From Mycobacterium sp. ACS4331 (GTDB taxonomy: Bacteria > Actinomycetota > Actinomycetes > Mycobacteriales > Mycobacteriaceae), in assembly GCF_001667265.1 (NCBI RefSeq), contig NZ_LZHW01000009.1, positions 62,001 to 126,000 of the forward strand: DNA of 64,000 nucleotides. The letters run 5' to 3'. Made by a program: the position numbers and the translations under genes. A model generated the notes under the pieces. That model was not told where the DNA came from. It saw only the letters and a program-made list of their open reading frames with translations, and made no database searches. This document shows, one piece after another, positions 43,292 to 51,700 of this stretch. Positions within the stretch are counted from its first letter, which is position 1; each line of letters opens with the position of its first letter.

Positions 43292-44632
43292 GTGGCCACC
43301 AGTGCACAATCCAGGTCCCAGGACGACAGTCCCAAGAACCCGGCTGCCCGGCGCCCCGTCGCGGTGCTCGGCGGCAACCGCATCCCATTCGCGCGCTCCG
43401 ACGGTGCGTACGCCCAAGCCTCCAACCAGGACATGTTCACCGCGGCCCTCGACGGCCTCGTCGAACGTTTCAATCTCACCGGCCAGCGCCTCGACATGGT
43501 CATCGGCGGCGCGGTGCTCAAGCACAGCCGCGATTTCAACCTGATGCGCGAGTGTGTGCTCGGCAGCTCGTTGTCGCCGTACACGCCGGCCTTCGACCTT
43601 CAGCAGGCCTGCGGCACCGGTCTGCAGGCGACGATCGCGGCGGCCGACGGCATCGCGCTGGGCCGGTACGAGGTCGCCGCGGCCGGCGGCGTCGACACCA
43701 CCTCGGATGCTCCCATCGCATTCGGCGACGATCTGCGTCGCACCCTGCTCGGGCTCCGGCGCGCCAAGTCCAACCTTGACCGGCTCAAGCTGGTCGGCAG
43801 GCTGCCCGCATCCATCGGGGTCCAGATCCCCACCAACGGTGAACCCCGGACCGGGCTCTCGATGGGGGAGCACGCGGCGGTCACCGCCAAGAAGATGGGC
43901 ATCAAGCGTGTCGATCAGGACGCTCTGGCCGCCGCGAGCCACCGCAATATGGCCGCGGCTTACGACCGGGGCTTCTTCGACGACCTGGTCTCGCCGTTCC
44001 TCGGGCTCTACCGCGACGACAACCTGCGGCCCAACTCCTCGCCGGAGAAACTGGCCACACTCAAGCCGGTGTTCGGTGTCCGCAACGGTGACGCGACCAT
44101 GACCGCGGGCAACTCCACCCCGCTGACCGACGGCGCCTCGGTGGCGCTGCTGGCCAGCCAGGAGTGGGCCGACGCGCACGGCCTGCCGGTGTTGGCGTAC
44201 TTCGTCGACTCCGAGACCGCCGCGGTGGACTACGTCAGCGGTGCCGACGGCCTGCTGATGGCGCCCACGTACGCGGTTCCCCGGCTGCTGGCCCGGAACG
44301 GCCTGACCCTGCAGGACTTCGACTTCTACGAGATCCACGAGGCGTTCGCGTCCGTGGTTCTGGCCACGTTGCAGGCATGGGAGTCGGAGGAGTACTGCAA
44401 GGAACGGCTGGGTCTCGACGCCGCGCTCGGGTCGATCGACCGTTCGAAGCTCAACGTCAACGGTTCCTCGCTGGCCGCCGGTCACCCGTTCGCCGCGACC
44501 GGAGGCCGGATCGTGGCCCAGATGGCCAAGCAGCTCGCCGAGAAGAGGGCGGACACGGGCGCGCCCGTGCGGGGGCTGATCTCGATCTGCGCCGCAGGTG
44601 GGCAGGGCGTGACCGCGATTCTCCAGGCCTGA
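43292..44632 (+). CDS. fadA2: 3-ketoacyl-CoA thiolase FadA2
   Basis: 446-residue thiolase. The acylated Cys is C107 in QQACGTGLQ; NVNGSSLAAGHPFAATGGRI holds the His and ICAAGGQGVTAILQ the second Cys. It is the counterpart of Rv0243 (440 residues) and would cleave 3-ketoacyl-CoA. GTG start at 43292. Divergent from fabG4-htdX and followed by a very strong hairpin. Together with fadE5, fabG4 and htdX a complete beta-oxidation/elongation set is present in this region. Confidence 0.93.
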   Translation: MATSAQSRSQDDSPKNPAARRPVAVLGGNRIPFARSDGAYAQASNQDMFTAALDGLVERFNLTGQRLDMVIGGAVLKHSRDFNLMRECVLGSSLSPYTPAFDLQQACGTGLQATIAAADGIALGRYEVAAAGGVDTTSDAPIAFGDDLRRTLLGLRRAKSNLDRLKLVGRLPASIGVQIPTNGEPRTGLSMGEHAAVTAKKMGIKRVDQDALAAASHRNMAAAYDRGFFDDLVSPFLGLYRDDNLRPNSSPEKLATLKPVFGVRNGDATMTAGNSTPLTDGASVALLASQEWADAHGLPVLAYFVDSETAAVDYVSGADGLLMAPTYAVPRLLARNGLTLQDFDFYEIHEAFASVVLATLQAWESEEYCKERLGLDAALGSIDRSKLNVNGSSLAAGHPFAATGGRIVAQMAKQLAEKRADTGAPVRGLISICAAGGQGVTAILQA

Positions 44633-44699
44633 CCACACAGCAGGAAATTCTCCGCGGAGGTTTGTAACGCTTCCGACGGGGTATTCGAAGTACTGGATA

Positions 44700-44745
44700 G
44701 CTCCGTGTTGCCGTCTGACCCCCCGACCCGACGGCAACACGGAGC
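44700..44745. terminator. Long hairpin terminator after fadA2
   Basis: Perfect 16-bp arms GCTCCGTGTTGCCGTC (44700-44715) and the complement (44730-44745) with a 14-nt loop rich in C. It lies between convergent fadA2 and the DUF1361 gene; no T-run. Confidence 0.85.
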
Positions 44746-44785
44746 ATCCTCATTGAACGGCGGGAATTGACGCCCGCGTTGAGGT

Positions 44786-45469
44786 TCACAGGCCGCCGTC
44801 GCTGGAGACGTGGGGACTCCAGCGACGGCCCCAAACTTGTTGCGCGCCATCGAGCGCCCAGATGGTCAGATAGGCCAGGCCGAAGAAGGCCGCGACCGCG
44901 ACCGCGACACCGGTGGACTGCACGTACGCCAGCGGTGAACGCACCCACTCCAGCGTCGCCGCGATGACGGCGTCCGGCCGCGTCACCAGGTCCCACGAGT
45001 TCCAGCGCTGGAATCGGCCGATGACCACGCCGACAGCGCACAACCCCACCGACAGGATGGCGGCAAGCCATCCCCAGGGCGTGCCGAAGTCACGTTCGAT
45101 GCGCTGGTGGACCAGTCGCAGGGACACCACGCCCAGCAGGATCCCGGTCCACGCCGCGAAGCCGTACTGCAGCACGTGGCGCCACAGTTCGACTCCGTTG
45201 CCCAGGTGGACGAGGTCGGTGACCAGGTAGGGGGCGTTGGGCAGAAACGCCAGCCAGCCCGCGCCGAGCAGCACCAGCCAGAACCGGTGCCGCACAAGTG
45301 CGAATCCGACCGCGCAGGCCATGGGAATCCAGGCCAGGAACAGGTTCCACACCAGGAACCGAGTGGGATAGGTCAGCGGGGCGGCAGGATCGGTGATGCC
45401 CAGCAGACAGGTCAACGCCGTGGTGGCGAGCAGGGACAACAGCAGCGCCGCGCGCTGAAGGGTGGCCAT
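44786..45469 (-). CDS. DUF1361 integral membrane protein
   Basis: 227-residue membrane protein with about six helices, for example LLLSLLATTALTCLLG, FLVWNLFLAWIPMACAVGFAL and AVAVAAFFGLAYLTIWAL. The conserved block LPNAPYLVTDLVHL is the DUF1361 signature. ATG 45469 is chosen, since the frame upstream lacks hydrophobic sequence and overlaps nothing conserved. Its 3' end (last ~12 codons) coincides with a 13-bp inverted repeat. Function unknown; DUF1361 proteins sit in the cytoplasmic membrane. Confidence 0.82.
   Translation of the reverse strand: MATLQRAALLLSLLATTALTCLLGITDPAAPLTYPTRFLVWNLFLAWIPMACAVGFALVRHRFWLVLLGAGWLAFLPNAPYLVTDLVHLGNGVELWRHVLQYGFAAWTGILLGVVSLRLVHQRIERDFGTPWGWLAAILSVGLCAVGVVIGRFQRWNSWDLVTRPDAVIAATLEWVRSPLAYVQSTGVAVAVAAFFGLAYLTIWALDGAQQVWGRRWSPHVSSDGGL
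44795..44829 (-). terminator. Hairpin inside the 3' end of the DUF1361 gene
   Basis: Perfect 13-bp arms GCCGTCGCTGGAG (44795-44807) and complement (44817-44829), 9-nt loop. It overlaps the last codons of the DUF1361 CDS, whose stop lies just 7-9 nt to the left, so the stop codon region and the terminator are combined. Confidence 0.7.
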
Positions 45470-45513
45470 GCAGGCGAGTCTGCCAGCGACGCCGGGGCGC
45501 CAAGCGCACAAAA

Positions 45514-45542
45514 AACCGGGCCCCACCATGTGGGACCCGGTT
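45514..45542 (-). terminator. Rho-independent terminator of fadE5
   Basis: Minus-strand stem AACCGGG and CCCAC interrupted by one mismatch, CAT loop region, then the complementary side, followed on the minus strand by a T-run (the AAAAA at 45511-45515). It lies 14 nt after the fadE5 stop. The only classic stem-plus-U-run terminator seen in the window. Confidence 0.85.
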
Positions 45543-45555
45543 CTTCGTCAGCGGA

Positions 45556-47391
45556 TCAGAACGCGGCTTCGTCGAGTTCCATCACATCGTTGTCGATGTT
45601 CTCGATGATGGCGCGGGTGCTGGTGAGCTGCGGCAGGACGTTCTTGGCGAAGAACGCGGCGGCCGCGACCTTGCCGTCGTAGAACGACTTCTCGGCACCG
45701 CTGGCGCCGGCGTCGAGCTTCTCGATGGCCACCGCGGCATGACGGGCCAGCAGCCAGCCGACGACCAGGTCGCCGACCGCGAGCAGGAAGCGCACCGAGC
45801 CCAGACCGACCTTGTAGATGCTGGCGGCGTCCTCCTGGGCGGCCATCAGGTAGCCGGTGAGCGACGCGGCCATCGCCTGGACGTCCTCGAGAGCGGTCGC
45901 CAGCAGCGCGCGCTCAGTCTTGAGACGGCCGTTGCCGGACTCGTTCTTGATGAACTCCGAGATCTCGCCCGCCACGAAGCCCAGCGCCCTGCCCTGGTCC
46001 CGGACGATCTTGCGGAAGAAGAAGTCCTGGGCCTGGATCGCGGTGGTGCCCTCGTAGAGGCTGTCGATCTTGGAGTCCCGGATGTACTGCTCGATGGGGT
46101 AGTCCTGCAGGAAGCCGGAGCCGCCGAAGGTCTGCAGCGACTCGGTCAGCTTGGCGTAGGCCTGCTCGGAGCCGTAGCCCTTGACGATGGGCAGCAGCAG
46201 GTCGTTGACCTTGTGGGCCAGTTCGGCGTCGACACCGTGGACCGCCTCGGCCACCTCGGCGTCCTGGAACGATGCGGTGTAGAGGTACAGCGCGCGCATG
46301 CCCTCGGCGTAGGCCTTCTGAGTCATGAGGCTGCGACGCACGTCCGGATGGTGCGTGATGGTGACGCGCGGGGCGGTCTTGTCCGTCATCTGGGTCAGGT
46401 CTGCACCCTGGATGCGGCTCTTGGCGTACTCGAGCGCATTGAGGTAGCCGGTCGACAGTGTCGCGATCGCCTTGGTGCCCACCATCATTCGCGCCTGCTC
46501 GATGACGTCGAACATCTGCGCGATGCCGTCGTGCACCTCGCCGACGAGCCAGCCCTTGGCGGGGGTGCCGTGCTGGCCGAAGGTCAGCTCACAGGTGGTC
46601 GAGACCTTGAGGCCCATCTTGTGCTCGACACCGGTGACGAAGACGCCGTTGCGCTCGCCGAGCTCGCCGGTCTCGAAGTCGAAGTGGAACTTCGGCACGA
46701 AGAACAGCGACAGGCCCTTGGTGCCGGGGCCGGCGCCCTCGGGGCGGGCCAGGACCAGATGCATGATGTTCTCGAACAGATCGTCCGAGTCGGCCGAGGT
46801 GATGAAGCGCTTGACACCGTCGATGTGCCACGAGCCGTCGGGCTGCTGGACGGCCTTGGTGCGGCCGGCGCCGACGTCGGAACCCGCGTCGGGCTCGGTC
46901 AGCACCATCGTGGCGCCCCAGCCGCGCTCGGCGGCCAGCACGGCCCACTTCTTCTGCTCATCGGTGCCGTTGTTGTAGAAGATCTCGGACATGCCCGCAC
47001 CCATGGCGTACATGTAGGCCGCGGGGTTGGCGCCGAGAATGTGCTCGATCAGGGCCCACTGCGCGGCGCGGGGCACCGGGACGCCGCCGAGCTCCTCGGA
47101 GAGGCCGACCTTCTCCCAGCCACCGTCGAACAGTGCACGCATCGACTTCTTGAAGGGCTCCGGCAACGTCACCGAGTGGGTGGCGGGATCGAAGACGGGG
47201 GGATTGCGGTCGCCGTCGGCGAACGACTCGGCGATGGGTCCCTCAGCAAGCCGGGCGATCTCATGCAGCATCTCGCGAACGGTGTCTGCGTCGATGTCGC
47301 TGAACTTGCCCTGACCGAGAACCCTGTCGACGCCCAGAACCTCGAAGAGGTTGAACTCCTGGTCGCGGACGTTGGACTTGTAGTGGCTCAC
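45556..47391 (-). CDS. fadE5: Acyl-CoA dehydrogenase FadE5
   Basis: 611-residue acyl-CoA dehydrogenase, exactly the length of M. tuberculosis FadE5 (Rv0244c), which handles medium to long chain acyl-CoAs. Catalytic Glu is E447 in [39 protein letters not shown] and the extra C-terminal helices ([22 protein letters not shown]) mark the large FadE5 subtype. Start GTG 47391 ([11 protein letters not shown]) follows CGAGGAGGAATCAC, a strong ribosome site; the longer frame to 47487 runs into the operators. The promoter region holds two palindromes. Confidence 0.95.
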   Translation of the reverse strand: MSHYKSNVRDQEFNLFEVLGVDRVLGQGKFSDIDADTVREMLHEIARLAEGPIAESFADGDRNPPVFDPATHSVTLPEPFKKSMRALFDGGWEKVGLSEELGGVPVPRAAQWALIEHILGANPAAYMYAMGAGMSEIFYNNGTDEQKKWAVLAAERGWGATMVLTEPDAGSDVGAGRTKAVQQPDGSWHIDGVKRFITSADSDDLFENIMHLVLARPEGAGPGTKGLSLFFVPKFHFDFETGELGERNGVFVTGVEHKMGLKVSTTCELTFGQHGTPAKGWLVGEVHDGIAQMFDVIEQARMMVGTKAIATLSTGYLNALEYAKSRIQGADLTQMTDKTAPRVTITHHPDVRRSLMTQKAYAEGMRALYLYTASFQDAEVAEAVHGVDAELAHKVNDLLLPIVKGYGSEQAYAKLTESLQTFGGSGFLQDYPIEQYIRDSKIDSLYEGTTAIQAQDFFFRKIVRDQGRALGFVAGEISEFIKNESGNGRLKTERALLATALEDVQAMAASLTGYLMAAQEDAASIYKVGLGSVRFLLAVGDLVVGWLLARHAAVAIEKLDAGASGAEKSFYDGKVAAAAFFAKNVLPQLTSTRAIIENIDNDVMELDEAAF

Positions 47392-47465
47392 GTGATTCCT
47401 CCTCGATGAGAACTGCCACTTGATCGAGTGCGATCTGCAGGTCTTCGGGTTGGGTACTCCGGTTA

Positions 47466-47483
47466 AGTTACCCACCAGTAACT
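47466..47483. promoter_or_regulatory. Palindromic operator 1 upstream of fadE5
   Basis: AGTTACCCACCAGTAACT: perfect 6-bp arms around CCACCA. On the minus strand it reads TTACTGGTGGGTAA, matching the fabG4/fadA2 core TTACTGGAGAGTAA at 12 of 14 positions. It is 75 nt upstream of the fadE5 GTG. Confidence 0.65.
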
Positions 47484-47492
47484 CCACCTACT

Positions 47493-47506
47493 ATACCGGC
47501 GGGTAA
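47493..47506. promoter_or_regulatory. Operator 2 upstream of fadE5
   Basis: ATACCGGCGGGTAA, followed by CTTAA, is a weaker copy of the same core (TTACYGGNGGGTAA): 12 of 14 with allowed positions. It is 10 bp from operator 1; tandem sites suggest cooperative binding. Confidence 0.5.
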
Positions 47507-47626
47507 CTTAAAATCAAGTCGCCGCCGGCAACGTCCGCCGGGCGACCAACCCACCGGTGGGTTTAACCAGGTCAGGACGTGCGCGATTCCACGTCGCCCC
47601 AGGCCAGAGCCGGTTACGGTGATCAC

Positions 47627-48709
47627 ATGATCCAGCGCGTTGCGGTGTGGGGCACGGGAAACATGGGTGCTGCGGCGATCAGATCCCTGACCGGTTTTCC
47701 AGGGCTGCAACTGGCGGCGGTGATCACCTCATCGGAGGCCAAAGCGGGGCGGGATGCCGCGGAACTAGCGGGCCTGCCCGGGTCCACCGGCGTACTGGCC
47801 ACCAAGGATCCCGACGAGGCCCTGGCGTCGTGTGACGCGGTCGCCTACATGGCCTCGGGAGACATCCGTCCCGACGATGCCGCCGCCGACGTCGAACGCT
47901 GCCTGCGGGCCGGCGCCCACGTCGTCACTCCCGCCCTGTACTCGCTCTACGACCCGGCGTCGGCGCCGGATGAACTGCGCGAGCGCCTCACGGCGGCCTG
48001 CCGGGCCGGCGGTGCGTCACTGCTGGTCAGCGGAGTGGATCCGGGATGGGCCAACGATGCGCTCGCGGTCCTGGCCGCAGGCCTGTGCACGCGCATCGAC
48101 ACCATCTGCTGCCAGGAGATCTTCGACTACTCGACGTATGACCAACCGCACGCGGTGCGGGTGCTGTGCGGTTTCGGTGAGCCCATGGACCAGACCCCGA
48201 TGATGCTGCTGCCGTCGATCCCGACGATGGTGTGGGGCGGCAACGTACGCCTGATCGGCCGGGGCCTGGGGCTGGAGATCGACGACGTCACCGAGGAACT
48301 CGAGCGCCTGCCCCTGGAGAGGTCGGTGGACAACGCCATGGGGCACTTCGAGGCCGGCACGCAGGGCGCGTTCTGGGTCAAGGTGATCGGCACTGTCCAG
48401 GGCCGACCGCGGGTGATCGTCGAGCACATCACGCGCATCGACCCGGCCTGTGCCCCGGATTGGCCCCATCCCGACGAGGGTGCGGGTGACCACCGCGTCA
48501 TCGTGCACGGCGATCCTGAGCTGACCATCTCGGTGCGCGCCGACGTGGAGGGCGGCTCCCGTGCCGACGGCGGCAACACCACGGCCACCAACCGCCTGCT
48601 CGGCGCGCTCGGATGGCTGGCCCGTCAGCCACCGCGCATCTACGACGGGCTTGAGGTTCCGCTGCGCCACGACCTGCCGCCGCAGGTGCAGGCCACCCGC
48701 TGGGCCTGA
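47627..48709 (+). CDS. NAD(P)-binding dihydrodipicolinate reductase-like protein
   Basis: 360-residue oxidoreductase of the DapB-like N-terminal fold: VAVWGTGNMGAAAIRSLTGFPGLQLAAVITSS is the dinucleotide-binding motif, and VAYMASGDIRPDDAAADVERCLRAG with YSLYDPASAPDELRERL follow. DapB's catalytic C-terminal domain is replaced by a different segment (RIDTICCQEIFDYSTYDQP). Homologues sit between fadE5 and the pks of TPP/GPL loci; activity unknown. ATG 47627 is used; the frame opens 16 codons earlier without RBS. Its stop is 10 nt from the convergent pks stop. Confidence 0.85.
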   Translation: MIQRVAVWGTGNMGAAAIRSLTGFPGLQLAAVITSSEAKAGRDAAELAGLPGSTGVLATKDPDEALASCDAVAYMASGDIRPDDAAADVERCLRAGAHVVTPALYSLYDPASAPDELRERLTAACRAGGASLLVSGVDPGWANDALAVLAAGLCTRIDTICCQEIFDYSTYDQPHAVRVLCGFGEPMDQTPMMLLPSIPTMVWGGNVRLIGRGLGLEIDDVTEELERLPLERSVDNAMGHFEAGTQGAFWVKVIGTVQGRPRVIVEHITRIDPACAPDWPHPDEGAGDHRVIVHGDPELTISVRADVEGGSRADGGNTTATNRLLGALGWLARQPPRIYDGLEVPLRHDLPPQVQATRWA

Positions 48710-48719
48710 GCAGCGCCGT

Positions 48720-51700
48720 TCAGTCGCCCCCGCGGGACACCGAAGCGCCCGGCGACACCGTCTCCTCGGTGGGTGCGTCCTCGACGGTCGGGTCCGGCGG
48801 GGCGGGGTCCTCTGGTTTCGCGGCTTCCGCGTCCGGCAGTTGGGCCACGAGGTACTCGGCGAGGCCGCCGATGGTCGGGTAGTCGAACACCGCCGTCGCG
48901 TTGATCGTGAACCTGCCGCCGAACTGACTGTGCAGACGGTTGCGGAGTTCGATCGCCATCAGCGAATCGGTTCCCAGGTCCAGGAAACGGCTGGTCGCCG
49001 CAGGGGGTTGCGCGAGTCGCAGGAAATTCTGCACCTCGCGTTGCAGGAACTCGGTGACGAACCCCGCGCGCTGCGGCACGGGGATCTCCATGAGCTGTTT
49101 GAGAAGCTCACTGTCACCGGTCACCTCGCCTTCGGCGCGCGGCAACACCAGATCGAGAATCGGCGGCCGTGAACTGCCCAGCACCTTTGCGGCACGCTGC
49201 CAATTGGCCTTGATGACGGTCGCCTGGCCGGTCCCGTTCGCGACCACCTCGGCGAGCGCGTTGAGCGCCGCAGCCGGATCCAGCGGAATCAGGCCCTGCG
49301 CACTGATGTTGGCGGTGGCGGCCTCCGAGGACGCCATGCCGCCCTGGCCCCACGGGCCGAAGTTGATGCCCGTGGCGGGCAGCCCGTTCGCACGCCTGTG
49401 GGCCACAAGACCGTCCAGCAGGGCGTTGGCGGTGGCGTAGTTGGCCTGGCCGGGGGAACCGAACAGGCTCGACACCGAGGACGACACGATGAAGTAGTCC
49501 AGATCGTCCTCTCTGGTCAACCTGTCGAGGTGAAGCGCGCCGAAAGCTTTGGGAGCCAGCGTCGTTCGGAATCGGTCGAGATCCTGCTGGGACAGCAGAG
49601 CGTCATCGAGGACGCCGGCCAGGTGCACCACGCCAGCCAATGGCGGCAACTCCGCGCGGATCCGGTCCAGCAGTGCGGCGACCTCGGTCTCGTCACCGAC
49701 ATCGGCCGACCACACGTGGATGCGGCAGCGGCACCGTTCGGCGATCTCATCGATCACGCTCTGGGCCTGCGCGTCGGGATCGCGCCGGCTGGTCAGCACG
49801 ATGTCGCCGGCCCCGAGTTGGGCCAGGTGCGACGCCGTGTGCAGTCCGATCGCCCCGAGCCCGCCGGTGATCAGGTGAGTGCGATCAGCCCTGGGCTGCA
49901 ACGGTTCTGGAATCTGTACGACGATCTTGCCGATATGCCGGGCCTGTTGCATCCGCCGGAACGCGGCCCGCGCCTCGGTCAGCGGGTAGATCTCGGCGGG
50001 CAACGGAGTCCACGCCCCCTCGGCCAGGCCCTGGGACACCTCGGTCAACAGCGCGCGAATCCGTTCGGGCTCGCAGATGGTCACGGTGTCCAGGGCGACG
50101 ATCTCGTAACTGATGTCGGGACGGACTTCGGCCATCTGTTCGGGGGTCCAGATGTCGCGCTTGGCGATCTCCGCGAAACGGCCGTTCTTCGCGGTGGCGC
50201 GCACGGTCGCGTCCAGGAAGCCCTCGTTGGTCAGGCTGTTGAGGACGACGTCCACACCCTCCCCATCGGTGTCGGCGAGGATCTGGTCGGCGAAATCCGT
50301 GGTGCGCGAGTCGTAGACGTGCTCGACGCCCATGCGGCGCAGCGTCGCACGCTTGAAGGTGCTGGCAGTGGCGAACACCGTGGCACCGCACCGCTGCGCC
50401 ATCTGGATCGCCGCAAGGCCGACCCCGCCACTGGCGGCATGGATCAGGACTCGGTCACCGGGTCGCACCGCAGCCCAGTCGAAGGCGAGTCGGACCGTCA
50501 GTGCCGCGGCCGGGATCGTCGCGGCCTCCACCGCGCTGATGCCGTCCGGGATGGGCGCCAACAGCTGGGCCGGGACGTTGAACCGGCTGGCGAACGCGCC
50601 CTGCATGAAGCCGTAGACGCGTTGCCCCACCTCGAGTCCCGTGACGCCGTCGCCCAGCTGCGTGACGACGCCGGCGAAGTCGCCTCCGATCGGACCGGGA
50701 TCACCTGGGTAGAGGCCGAGCACGTTGAGCACGTCACGGAAGTTCAGGCCCGCGGCCTCCACGCGCACCTGCACGTACCCCTCATCGGGCTGCGGCACAT
50801 CGGTTTCGGTGAGCCGCAGATTGTCGATCGCGCCCCGTTCGGTGGGTGCCAGCGCGAAGTCGCCCCCACGGGGCACGGAGAGATGTCCGCTGCGCGCCCA
50901 CGGCAACAGTCGCGACGCCAGCAGTTTCCCCTGCCGCACAGCGAGTTCGGGTTCCTCCGGGGAGGGGCCGGGTGTGGTCAGCAGGGTGGCCAGCGCGTGG
51001 ACCGCCTCGGGCGTTCCATCGGAGTCGAGGAGCCTGCAGCGCAGCGCCGGTTCCTCATTGATGGTGGTGCGTCCGAAGCCCCACAGCGCGGCCTGCACAG
51101 GATCGACGGGCTCGCCCGACTCGCAGGCCACGCCGTGTTCGGTGACGATCCACAGTCCGCCCGGCAGTTTCACCTCGCCGCGCTGCGCGGTGTGCACCGC
51201 ACTCAGCAGATCGGCGATCTCGGCTTCGAGTCGGGCCGCGGTGTCGGTGCCCGACTCGTCGCCGCGGGCCGGGGTCGCACGCCAGACGACGCCAGAGAAC
51301 GGCACACCACGCTCGTGAGCCTGCGCCAGGATCTCTCCGAGCGGTTCCGCATCCGGGGTGCGGTCGATCGGGACGCAGCCCGGCACCTCGTCCGCCAGAG
51401 CGCCGAACCCGGAGATCAGCCACGTTCCGCCCACCGGCGCGGTCTCGTCGTCTTGCGTCGGCGGCGCAACCTCGTGCCAGCCCAGGGTGTAGAGCAGTCG
51501 CGTCGCGTCCCCACCGAGGCCGCGCAGAAGCGCCTCGCGGGGGGCGCGTTTGACGGTGAACTCGCGGATGCCGCCCAGTGGGCGGCCACCCCGGTCGAGG
51601 AAGTCGAGATCGAACACCTGTGTCTCACTGTCGAGAGCGCTGGCGTGCCAGCGCGCGCGGCAGTAGAACCGCCGCGGCATCTTCTCCCGCAGCGTGACCT

